A DNA stretch of 64,000 nucleotides from Agapetus fuscipes. Taxonomy: Eukaryota > Arthropoda > Insecta > Trichoptera > Glossosomatidae. The position numbers were made by a program, and so were the translations under genes. Below the pieces are notes generated by a model. The model was not told the DNA's origin and made no database searches. It was given only the letters and a program-made list of their open reading frames with translations. This document shows positions 30,801 to 40,600 of this stretch, one piece after another. The DNA lies in assembly GCA_951799405.1 (NCBI GenBank), contig OX637351.1, forward strand, positions 4,372,251 to 4,436,250, in the 5' to 3' direction. Positions within the stretch are counted from its first letter, which is position 1; every line of letters begins with the position of its first letter.

Positions 30801-31906
30801 ACGGTGGGCGCTTTCTAATTTTAACCTTATATTTACCTTGGTAACTGCTTATATCTCTTGTAGACTTCCATATTCTTGTTTTTCCACGCCCTGTTCTCCT
30901 GGTTTATCTTCTCTGTATGTCTAAAACCACAAAACAATTTGTTAACAGTTTCAGCTTTTTATACGCCTAATCTAAATCTAAGCTGCAAAGATATGTATCA
31001 TTTGAGATTCATATTAAATGCATTCCCACAAGCAGACACGCATAATTTCGCGCTTACACATCGCACGTTTAATAATAAAGAGCAATAACTCAAAAAATAG
31101 AAATGTTGGGAAATCACGTTTGAAGTTCAGACAGCCAGTACAACTTGTATGGGATGAAAAAGGCGTCCGATGTTTTATCTCGGTCATCTTCGTCCAAATT
31201 GAACGGCTGTCGCATTCTACCTATTCTTCTCGCATTGTTCTTGCGTTTTATTACAAAATCTCGATTTTCTCAATTTTTGAGTTATTTCTCTTTATTATTA
31301 AACGTGCGACATGCCGCATGTGAACCTACAATATAAAAAACTCAATCTAAAATGAACATAAGCCCTGCAACTCTTGCCGACCTTCCCTGAAGCAGGGGTG
31401 ACATTGGCAAAGTGAACCATTTTTTACAGTATGGGTGGTTAGCCGCATACCAACTTATCAGTCAAGGAACCTAAATGCTATTTATTATTTGTATTCCTTG
31501 ACCTATAGGTTGGTATGCTGCTGACCACCCATGCTGAAAAAATGGTTCACTTTACTAATGTCTTGGAAAGTGAACCATTTTCTACAGCATGGGTGGTCTG
31601 CCGCATACCAACCTATAAGTCAAGGATTGTAGGGGAAAAAAATATTACACACATTTTAATAACTTCTTCCATGTGCCTTTGTGCGTCCTTCTCGACGTTT
31701 GTTTCATCCATATTGTCGAGCAGGGGAACTAAAATGAGACAAGAACGTTATATCAACAATTATTATCTTTTAATAACATAAAATAACCTGTTTTATAAAT
31801 ATTGCAACTTACAAGCGATGATCGACTCCCGCCTTTCTAGGAAAGATGATCTTCTACGTGCTCCGCCCGCCATACGTGGAGGAGATTTGTCAATATCAAA
31901 TTCCAT
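27802..31906 (-). CDS. DSN1: Dsn1-like Mis12-complex kinetochore protein (four exons)
   Basis: Exons 31906-31813, 31728-31653, 30920-30837 and 28084-27802 join at GT-AG sites with compatible phases (1, 2, 2) into a 178-residue protein. Near the N-terminus (about residues 16-30) RRRSSFLERRESI has two closely spaced RRxS sites, like the Aurora B sites of vertebrate DSN1. The middle (residues 45-90) is charged and helical (MEEVIKIHTEKINQ, NMEVYKRYKQ). The C-terminus has LQTKPDIIKIQKDV and long coiled-coil-like helices, with TKPD also present in human DSN1. Known: Dsn1 is part of the Mis12 complex linking the centromere to Ndc80. The protein is about half the vertebrate length, so identity is a reasoned guess; the exon model is well supported. 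Intron 3 (2.75 kb) is filled with mobile elements. Confidence 0.62.
28192..28438 (+). mobile_element. LINE-A tail element in Dsn1-like intron 3
   Basis: Full-length copy from CCTTGACTTATAGGTTGG to CCTTGCAACTTAGATTATAG, opposite in strand to the host gene. Confidence 0.78.
28551..29025 (+). mobile_element. CR1/L2-like LINE C-terminal fragment
   Basis: The frame gives LNRFQSVLNAAARLIFGMSE, FSHITSLLKELHWLCFPERV, YRVCLMVFKALNGLAPSYLA, then after a stop AGPMEWNRLPPGQRVSESVG and KGALKRHVTKYLIHD, followed by a stop. This is the classic RT C-terminal tail of CR1/L2-type LINEs. Single-base damage disrupts the frame once. Confidence 0.8.
29097..29290 (+). mobile_element. SINE-E copy
   Basis: GTCGGTGTTATAGCCGCGGG, B-box-like GGTTCGAATCCC, CTGGTTCAACAGATG and GGATTGCATTCCTTTCCAC, ending in T-rich and TA-repeat sequence. 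It pairs with 18590. Confidence 0.62.
29377..29525 (+). mobile_element. SINE-C, partial
   Basis: Retains the end of the tRNA-like head (CCGGCGGAGCACAAAAAATA) and the body to GGCGCTTTCTAATAACGAC. Truncated at both ends. Confidence 0.65.
29553..29816 (-). mobile_element. SINE-C copy, partly degraded head
   Basis: Body from TGATTTATTTGTTGAGCGCT to TTTTTGTGCTCCGCCGGGAT, then part of the reversed tRNA-like head with a deletion (GAGTCCGAAGTGTTACCACT). Confidence 0.72.
29836..29944 (-). pseudogene. 5S rRNA pseudogene
   Basis: The minus strand carries diagnostic 5S rRNA sequence: GGTTCTCATCAGATCACCGA, AGTTAAGCAACATTGGGCGC, then CTTGGATGGGTGACTGCTAG. The internal control region is recognisable but mutated, the 3' end is shortened and terminal pairing is lost, so at about 109 bp it is a pseudogene. 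It lies between two SINE-C copies of the same orientation, which suggests insertion into or next to a SINE, or a 5S-containing composite. Confidence 0.82.
29942..30137 (-). mobile_element. SINE-C copy, headless
   Basis: From GTTTTTGTGTGAATCACACC to AATATAAATGGTATATTTCT. The tRNA-like head is missing. Confidence 0.7.
30180..30370 (-). mobile_element. CR1/L2-like LINE C-terminal fragment, second copy
   Basis: The minus-strand frame reads LNSTGRLILGMSKFSHITAV, then VRVVYHVRLMVYKAINGLAP and YLTDMMSLVE, aligning with 28551-28860. Confidence 0.72.
30375..30692 (-). mobile_element. SINE-B with tRNA-like head
   Basis: The head on the minus strand starts at about 30692 with CCGGTCGATAGCTCAGTTGG; the B box is GGGTTCGAATCC. 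The body is colinear with 24592-24904, ending AAGCTACACATATAGTGTAA. The tRNA-like head is well preserved, suggesting a fairly young insertion. Confidence 0.82.
30970..31477 (-). mobile_element. LINE-A tail element split by a MITE
   Basis: The right-hand tail AATCTAAATCTAAGCTGCAA begins at about 30968; the copy is broken at 31061 and resumes at 31309 (ACATGCCGCATGTGAACCTA) to CCAACTTATCAGTCAAGG. Confidence 0.78.
31062..31308. mobile_element. MITE, 247 bp, with 4-bp target duplication
   Basis: Ends CGCACGTTTAATAATAAAGA and TCTTTATTATTAAACGTGCG are perfect inverted repeats. ACAT occurs at 31058-31061 and 31309-31312. The interrupted host sequence is rebuilt when the element is removed. No ORF. 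It is in Dsn1-like intron 2. Confidence 0.85.
31492..31626. repeat. Head-to-head LINE-A head fragments (inverted repeat)
   Basis: CCTTGACCTATAGGTTGGTA to about 31560 is followed by the reverse complement ending CCAACCTATAAGTCAAGG at 31626, making an approximately 65-bp-arm hairpin 27 bp from the exon 2 donor of the Dsn1-like gene. Confidence 0.7.
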
Positions 31907-32095
31907 TTTATATTATTATTGACTTTTATTTCAATATCGGATAAAAATCATTCCCAGATTTGGAGTTACAAGATTTTATTTTGACAGCACGTTAACGTAA
32001 AAAATTCCGAATTCAAATTTTGAAAACATTGGTGATACCAGTAGAATAAAATAATTCCTCCCAGGAGTAATGGAAAAAGTAGGTAGGTATATTTG

Positions 32096-33396
32096 TTAAT
32101 GCGATAATGGTTGAGATAAAAGACATGGTTCCATTTTGTATCTTTGAATCGCATTTGCACGCATTTCTTCTGTAGGACTGTATATGGCACGAGAAAACAA
32201 TTTTGCTTTTGCTGTATCCAGATTCTGAAACAAAATTATCAAGTTTAAAGAAAAAATAAAATGATTGATTTGAACAATCATAAAATTATTGATCAATACC
32301 TCAATAATTTATAATCTAAGCTGCAAACATATTATTATATTACATGCATAGGTACCCACAAAAAGGAACATGTAGGCTTGCGTCTATACATTCTGCATGT
32401 ATGCATACAAATAAATAAAACCTCACATGAACATAAACCTTGCAACTCCTGCCGCCTTTACCTGAAACCGGGGTGGCATTGTAAAAAGTGAAACAATTTT
32501 AACAGTACGGGGAGTCAGCCTTTAGCAACGTATCAGTCAAGGAGGAATATAAAAAATGAAAATGCCGTATGGAAGTTTGCTTTGTTAGTAATGCAAATAA
32601 AAAAAAATAAAAAAATACAATAAAATAAAGACAGAACAATAGATTTTCTATTGATCGATACATAGAATGTGTATAGGGTATTTGCAATAGTGAGGAATAT
32701 GATAAAAAGTATATTATTTTGATAGATTTCGAAAAATCTAATAATAATATGTTGATTTGAAGCCGAAAATATTTTTTTTCGATTTTATATTTAAAAAAGA
32801 AAATATAGGTTTTTGGACAAGTTTTTAAACGGATGTGAGATCTGCTTCTTGTATTTCGGGTAATGTGACGTCATATGTTGACGTCACGTTCTTTTATTGA
32901 CATTCCATACTCTGTTAACATGTGTTGTTGACAACAGAAACAAATGAAAACAACAAAAACAAATGATATGTTCTTAAAGAAACACACAAACTTCTTGAAA
33001 AAACACATCCGCAATGGTGTAAACATGAAAAAGCGATGCTTGAATGACATTAATGTGAGGGCTGTCAGTTGATACGGCGATGTTTACAAGACCGTGACGT
33101 CACGCGAGAAAATTTCATCTAGTAGCGTTTTGGCGCGAAAATTCAAAGATCGATTTTAAAATGCTTATAACTTTGCTAAAAATACAACTAAAATTAGAAT
33201 TCAAGAAGTTTTGGGCTAATAAAGCATAAAAGAATTTAAATCACAAAAAAAAGAAAAATGTGAAAATACCCTATTTGCTCACTTTTGATATGTTGTCGTT
33301 TCGCTTCTTCACCAAATCTAAATCACTTTGTAACCATTCTAAAAGACTTGTATCCTTTTCATTAAAAACAAAACCTTTACTTGTAGCCATTCTCAT
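32096..33396 (-). CDS. Hypothetical 80-residue protein (two exons)
   Basis: Exon 1 (33396-33283) begins MRMATSKGFVFNEKD and continues SLLEWLQSDLDLVKKRN; a nearby second ATG (33390) could also be used. It ends at the donor TCAAAA/GTGAGC. Exon 2 (32224-32096) follows the acceptor TTTGTTTCAG and encodes NLDTAKAKLFSRAIYSPTEE, RANAIQRYKMEPCLL and a short tail. The join is phase 0 and gives a soluble, mostly charged and helical protein without signal peptide or membrane segment. No family was recognised. Another frame of exon 2 encodes a hydrophobic stretch but does not fit the splice phase. It ends 190 bp upstream of the Dsn1-like start, same strand. The intron contains a MITE and a LINE-A tail. 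Confidence 0.5.
32310..32544 (-). mobile_element. Diverged LINE-A tail element
   Basis: TTATAATCTAAGCTGCAAAC to CAACGTATCAGTCAAGG; more substitutions than other copies (GGGGTGGCATTG, CAGTACGGGGAGTCAGCC), so an older insertion. Confidence 0.7.
32676..33271. mobile_element. TA-flanked MITE, about 600 bp, copy 2
   Basis: GGGTATTTGCAATAGTGAGG at the left and GAAAAATGTGAAAATACCC at the right; TA on both sides. Inverted relative to 21650-22250 and similar over its whole length. It starts about 10 bp inside the intron from the donor at 33282, so the donor is intact. Confidence 0.8.
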
Positions 33397-33611
33397 TTTT
33401 TCGCTCTGCACGAAGCTTTATTTATTTTGTTATCACATAAAATTACTACAAAATTAGATTGTTTTGTTTGTGAGTGCAATCAGTTGCTCGGCAACAAGGT
33501 GAAAAATATTTTTCATGCTGAACATTTTGTACGGAAATTAATTTTACAGCTGGTATTACAAAAAATCTGACAGCAAAACAAACGTCAACGTTTTGTTGTT
33601 TTTTTTCAATA

Positions 33612-34632
33612 GGCTCAGTTTAGACACACGAAATTTTTTTGAAAAAGTTTCGATAGTGACGTCAAGCAAGATGGCCGCTCCGCAGTGACAGTTGCTGGCA
33701 ATTTTGATATTATGATGATTTTTAAAAAATGCCGCATGACCCGCTTATTTCGTAATGTTGGTCAGACTGAGTTGTCAGACATTTCCACTTCGGAGTTAAA
33801 ATGTCTGAAAAGTCAAAGACAATAATGCTATGGACTCGACAATTTTGGTAGGTATTTTAAATTTTTTTGTTAATTTAAAACTCTAAAACCTTTATTTTCT
33901 GTGAAAACTAAAAACAATTCGGAAAATATAAAATAATTGTTAACCCCTTGAAAAGAAAAAGGAAGTTGGTAATAATTAAATTGAGTTTGTTCTTACTTTT
34001 GGATTAAAAACAATTTTATTTCACGACGGTGTTTTTTTCCATTGCAACGTTTTAATTATGAAATGATTCCGTGAAACTTTTCACGGAAGAAACATGTTAA
34101 TCAACTATTTTTATAAGTCGTAATTAATTTCAGTCGTAAAGGAAGTCTTAAATTTAATGTTGGTCTCGGCAAATATGCGCCAAAAACAATGACACAATAT
34201 AATGTGAACACAATATAAAATACCAATGCAATATTAATGACACAATTGCAATATTGCATTCTGTTTCATAAAAATACTTTTGAGGTTAAGAACCCGTAAT
34301 ATATTTTCACAACTAACATTGGAATATTCAGCCAGTTTGTACAACACCACGATGAATTTTAAATTATCTGTATGATTCTTTTTTTTACCGACGCATAGTT
34401 AAATTTAACACGTATTAAAATAATTTAATTCCTACATTATTTTAATCCCATTCGATGTTTGAATAAACCGCAACAGCTAAATGTCATTAGAAGAAAAAGA
34501 TTCTGTTTTGTTCAAAAAATATTTTGTTCAAATGTGTGTGGAGACGGAAAACCGATAGTTGCCGCTAAAAATCGCTGTCTGACGTCACTATCGAAACTTT
34601 TTCAAAAAAATTTCGTGTGTCTAAACTGAGCC
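33612..34632. mobile_element. 1.02-kb segment bounded by 54-bp perfect inverted repeats, containing a host exon
   Basis: GGCTCAGTTTAGACACACGA at the left is mirrored by TCGTGTGTCTAAACTGAGCC at the right, and the match extends inward to TGACGTCA, about 54 bp. Exon 1 and the putative promoter of the gene at 33801 lie inside. No clear target duplication; the right end abuts the terminal repeat of the large foldback structure. It may be a TIR element that captured or donated the exon, or two MITE ends. Confidence 0.6.
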
Positions 34633-37600
34633 CGGTGTGAAGACAGCCTGACAGGTGCCAGCCTGACAGTTGGGGAAAATTGAATTTCCCCACATAATAA
34701 AAATAATTCTAAAAACTGAATTAAAAAGTAATTGAAGTACAAATTAAAGAAATTAAATAATGTAAACAAATAAAACATACGTACAACTACTGAAATATAT
34801 TAGAAAATTGACCAAATACCCAGGTTCTCCATAGTAAATGCACTTTTTACGGGATGGAATTTTGTGCAAAAACAAAAACATAAACCCTATATTTTTATAT
34901 TTTTTTATGATAACTAAGTAAATAATAAAGCCCATAAAGCAATAATTTTTTTGTGTCTTTTTCCGAGAACAAAAAAAAAAAAAATTCCTCACGTGCATTT
35001 TCATACAAATTTCAATGTACACGCGCTCACGCATGTTACGAGATCTGCAATACCAACACGCTATTTTTTATTTTTTTGATGACAGCTAAGTATATAATAA
35101 AGCATTAAAAGTCAAAAAATTTGGTGATTTTTTTACAAGTGATGTGAAAAAAAAACAACATTTTCAAACACATTTTTACAATTTTTAATATTTTTAGGCT
35201 GGAAGATTGTGAGAGAACGAACTCATAGACACCCCTTTTTTTTCTTCCAATATGATAGCTAAGTACATAATGAAGCAATTAAAGCCATAAAAAAAATGTG
35301 TCTTTTCGCTAGGGATGAGAAAAAAAAAAATCTTTCAAATTTTCATATTTTACAAATTTTCATACTTTGGGCTGGAAGATTGTGAGAGAACGAACTCATA
35401 GACACCGCTTTTTTTTCTTCCGATATGATAGCTAAGTACATAATGAAGCAATTAAAGCAATAAAAAAAATGTGTCTTTTCGCTAGGGATGAGAAAAAAAA
35501 AATCTTTTAAATTTTCATACTGTACAGTTTTTCATACTTTGGGCTGGAAGATTGTGAGAGAACGAACTCATAGACACCCCTTTTTTTTCTTCCAATATGA
35601 TAGCTAAGTATATAATGAAGCAATTAAAGCAATAAAAAAAATGTGTCTTTTCGCTAGGGATGAGAAAAAAAAAATCTTTTAAAATTTCATACTGTACAGT
35701 TTTTCATACTTTGGGCTGGAAGATTGTGAGAGAACGAACTCATAGACACCCCTTGTTTTTCTTCCAATATGATAGCTAAGTATATAATGAAGCAATTAAA
35801 GCAATAAAAAAAATGTGTCTTTTCGCTAGTGATGTAAAAAAAAAACTTTCAAACTTTCATATTTTACAAATTTTCATACTTTGGGCTGGAAGATTGTGAG
35901 AGAACGAACTCATAGACACCGCTTTTTTTTCTTCCGATATGATAGCTAAGTACATAATGAAGCAATTAAAGCAATACAAAAAATGTGTCTTTTCGCTAGT
36001 GATGTAAAAAAAAAAACTTTCAAATTTTCATACTTTGCAAATTTTCATACTTTGGGCTGGAAGATTGTGAGAGAACGAACTCATAGACACCCCTTTTTTT
36101 ACTTTCAATATGATAGCTAAGTATATAATGAAGCAATTAAAGCAATAAAAAAAATGTGTCTTTTCGCTAGGGATGAGAAAAAAAAAAATCTTTCAAATTT
36201 TCATACTTTGCAAATTTTCATACTTTGGGCTGGAAGATTGTGAGAGAACGAACTCATAGACACCGCTTTTTTTTCTTCCGATATGATAGCTAAGTACATA
36301 ATGAAGCAATTAAAGCCATAAAAAAATGTGTCTTTTCGCTAGGGATGAGAAAAAAAAAATCTTTCAAATTTTCATACTGTACAGTTTTCCATACTTTGGG
36401 CTGGAAGATTGTGAGAGAACGAACTCATAGACACCGCTTTTTTTTCTTCCAATATGATAGCTAAGTATATAATGAAGCAATTAAAGCAATAAAAAAAATG
36501 TGTCTTTTCGCTAGGGATGAGAAAAAAAAAATCTTTTAAAATTTCATACTGTACAGTTTTTCATACTTTGGGCTGGAAGATTGTGAGAGAACGAACTCAT
36601 AGACACCCCTTTTTTTTCTTCCAATATGATAGCTAAGTACATAATGAAGCAATTAAAGCAATAAAAAAAATGTGTCTTTTCGCTAGGGATGAGAAAAAAA
36701 AAATCTTTTAAATTTTCATACTGTACAGTTTTTCATACTTTGGGCTGGAAGATTGTGAGAGAACTAACTCATAGACACCCCTTTTTTTTCTTCCAATATG
36801 ATAGCTAAGTATATAACGAAGCAATTAAAGCAATAAAAAAATGTGTCTTTTCGCTAGGGATGAGAAAAAAAAAATCTTTCAAATTTTCATACTTTGCAAA
36901 TTTTTTTACTTTGGGCTGGAAGATTGTGAGAGAACGAACTCATAGACACCCCTTTTTTTTCTTCCAATATGATAGCTAAGTATATAATGAAGCAATTAAA
37001 GCAATAAAAAAAATGTGTCTTTTCGCTAGGGATGAGAAAAAAAAAATCTTTTAAATTTTCATACTGTACAGTTTTTCATACTTTGGGCTGGAAGATTGTG
37101 AGAGAACGAACTCATAGACACCCCTTTTTTTTCTTCCAATATGATAGCTAAGTATATAATGAAGCAATTAAAGGTTGCGTTTTATTAGAATCTTAAAGAA
37201 GTCGTAACTCAGAATAGAAAACTCAACCTGTAGGAGGGAAATACATAAAAGTACCTCCCGCGGACCAACAGACAATTTAGCTAGGTGAAACTAGTGCTTA
37301 TCCAATTTCGGTCAACGATATTTAAATTTTATTACAAAGATTGAAGAAAAATCACCAATAATTTTTTTTTGTAAATACTTCAGTAAATACAAAAATTCAT
37401 TGATTTTATTGCTTCATTACAAACTTACTTTTTTAACATCACAAGCGAAAAAACACAAAAAAAATTAAGATTTTAAATTATGATTACGGTCGTTAGACAT
37501 TTTAAAGAATNNNNNNNNNNNNNNNNNNNNNNNNNNNNNNNNNNNNNNNNNNNNNNNNNNNNNNNNNNNNNNNNNNNNNNNNNNNNNNNNNNNNNNNNNN

Positions 37601-40600
37601 NNNNNNNNNNNNNNNNNNNNNNNNNNNNNNNNNNNNNNNNNNNNNNNNNNNNNNNNNNNNNNNNNNNNNNNNNNNNNNNNNNNNNNNNNNNNNNNNNNNN
37701 NNNNNNNNNNAAACTTTCATACTGTACAGTTTTTTATACTTTGGGCTGGAAGATTGTGAGAGAACGAACTCATAGACACCCCTTTTTTTATCTTCCAATA
37801 TGATAGCTAAGTATATAATGAAGCAATTAAAGCAATAAAAAAAATGTGTCTTTTCGCTAGTGATGTAAAAAAAAAAACTTTCAAACTTTCATATTTTACA
37901 AATTTTCATACTTTGGGCTGGAAGATTGTGAGAGAACGAACTCATAGACACCGCTTTTTTTTCTTCCGATATGATAGCTAAGTACATAATGAAGCAATTA
38001 AAGCAATAAAAAAAATGTGTCTTTTCGCTAGTGATGTAAAAAAAAAAACTTTCAAATTTTCATACTTTGCAAATTTTCATACTTTGGGCTGGAAGATTGT
38101 GAGAGAACGAACTCATAGACACCCCTTTTTTTACTTTCAATATGATAGCTAAGTATATAATGAAGCAATTAAAGCAATAAAAAAAATGTGTCTTTTCGCT
38201 AGGGATGAGAAAAAAAAAATCTTTCAAATTTTCATACTTTGCAAATTTTCATACTTTGGGCTGGAAGATTGTGAGAGAACGAACTCATAGACACCGCTTT
38301 TTTTTCTTCCGATATGATAGCTAAGTACATAATGAAGCAATTAAAGCCATAAAAAAATGTGTCTTTTCGCTAGGGATGAGAAAAAAAAAATCTTTCAAAT
38401 TTTCATACTGTACAGTTTTCCATACTTTGGGCTGGAAGATTGTGAGAGAACGAACTCATAGACACCGCTTTTTTTTCTTCCAATATGATAGCTAAGTATA
38501 TAATGAAGCAATTAAAGCAATAAAAAAAATGTGTCTTTTCGCTAGGGATGAGAAAAAAAAAATCTTTTAAAATTTCATACTGTACAGTTTTTCATACTTT
38601 GGGCTGGAAGATTGTGAGAGAACGAACTCATAGACACCCCTTTTTTTTCTTCCAATATGATAGCTAAGTACATAATGAAGCAATTAAAGCAATAAAAAAA
38701 ATGTGTCTTTTCGCTAGGGATGAGAAAAAAAAAATCTTTTAAATTTTCATACTGTACAGTTTTTCATACTTTGGGCTGGAAGATTGTGAGAGAACTAACT
38801 CATAGACACCCCTTTTTTTTCTTCCAATATGATAGCTAAGTATATAACGAAGCAATTAAAGCAATAAAAAAATGTGTCTTTTCGCTAGGGATGAGAAAAA
38901 AAAAATCTTTCAAATTTTCATACTTTGCAAATTTTTTTACTTTGGGCTGGAAGATTGTGAGAGAACGAACTCATAGACACCCCTTTTTTTTCTTCCAATA
39001 TGATAGCTAAGTATATAATGAAGCAATTAAAGCAATAAAAAAAATGTGTCTTTTCGCTAGGGATGAGAAAAAAAAAATCTTTTAAATTTTCATACTGTAC
39101 AGTTTTTCATACTTTGGGCTGGAAGATTGTGAGAGAACGAACTCATAGACACCCCTTTTTTTTCTTCCAATATGATAGCTAAGTATATAATGAAGCAATT
39201 AAAGGTTGCGTTTTATTAGAATCTTAAAGAAGTCGTAACTCAGAATAGAAAACTCAACCTGTAGGAGGGAAATACATAAAAGTACCTCCCGCGGACCAAC
39301 AGACAATTTAGCTAGGTGAAACTAGTGCTTATCCAATTTCGGTCAACGATATTTAAATTTTATTACAAAGATTGAAGAAAAATCACCAATAATTTTTTTT
39401 TGTAAATACTTCAGTAAATACAAAAATTCATTGATTTTATTGCTTCATTACAAACTTACTTTTTTAACATCACAAGCGAAAAAACACAAAAAAAATTAAG
39501 ATTTTAAATTATGATTACGGTCGTTAGACATTTTAAAGAATGAAAAAAACGGATTTTACTGACCGTGCAAAAGAGAAGAACGATTTTCTCTACGTTTCGT
39601 CGGAGTCATATCCGACGTCCTCAGGAGACGTGTGTCCTCTATAGAGAGGACCCACGAACTGTTGAAATGTTGTTGTAAGATCGAGGCAGAAGGTTGTAGG
39701 TATTTTTAGTAACCTTCGGAGAAATATGCATAGATGTCGCTCTAGCTCCAGTTGTACAGAAGGACGATATTATGTCTTCTTTTTAAATCGTCCGATTAAT
39801 GAAAGGGTGGATCATTGAAGTACGTACTGGCCTCCATATACTGGAAAGCTTGTATTTTTTTTTTCCCATCACTAGCGAAAAGACACATTTTTTTATTGCT
39901 TTAATTGCTTCATTATATACTTAGCTATCATATTGGACGAAAAAAAAGGGGTGTCCATGAGTTCGTTCTCTCACAATCTTCAAGCCCAAAGTATGAAAAT
40001 TTGCAAAGTATGAAAATTTGAAAGATTTTTTTTTTCTCATCCCTAGCGAAAAGACACATTTTTTTTAATGCTTTAATTGCTTCATTATATACTTAGCTAT
40101 CATATTGGAAGAAAAAAAAGGGGTGTCTATGAGTTCGTTCTCTCACAATCTTCCAGCCCAAAGTATGAAAATTTGTAAAGTATGAAAGTTTGAAAGATTT
40201 TTTTTTTCACATCCCTAGCGAAAAGACACATTTTTTTTATTGCTTTAATTGCTTCATTATATACTTAGCTATCATATTGGAAGAAAAAAAAGGGGTGTCT
40301 AAGAGTTCGTTCTCTCACAATCTTCCAGCCCAAAGTATGAAAAACTGTACAGTATGAAAATTTAAAAGATTTTTTTTTTCTCATCCCTAGCGAAAAGACA
40401 CATTTTTTTATTGCTTTAATTGCTTCATTATATACTTAGCTATCATATTAGAAGAAAAAAAAGCGGTGTCTATGAGTTCGTTCTCTCACAATCTTCCAGC
40501 CCAAAGAATGAAAATTTGTAAAATATGAAAGTTTGAAAGTTTTTTTTTTTTACATCACTAGCGAAAAGACACATTTTTTTTATTGCTTTAATTGCTTCAT

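Noticed and set aside
31966..32190. A small membrane protein in a second frame of exon 2
   Set aside because: The hydrophobic frame does not fit the phase-0 splice that joins the adjacent exon; overlap with the better-supported frame makes it unlikely.
37173..37300. Resemblance of AAGAAGTCGTAACTC to the 3' end of 18S rRNA
   Set aside because: Similarity stops after about 10 bases and the flanks do not match.
37480..37803. Open frames running through the N gap
   Set aside because: They exist only because undetermined bases were translated; both sides are satellite.
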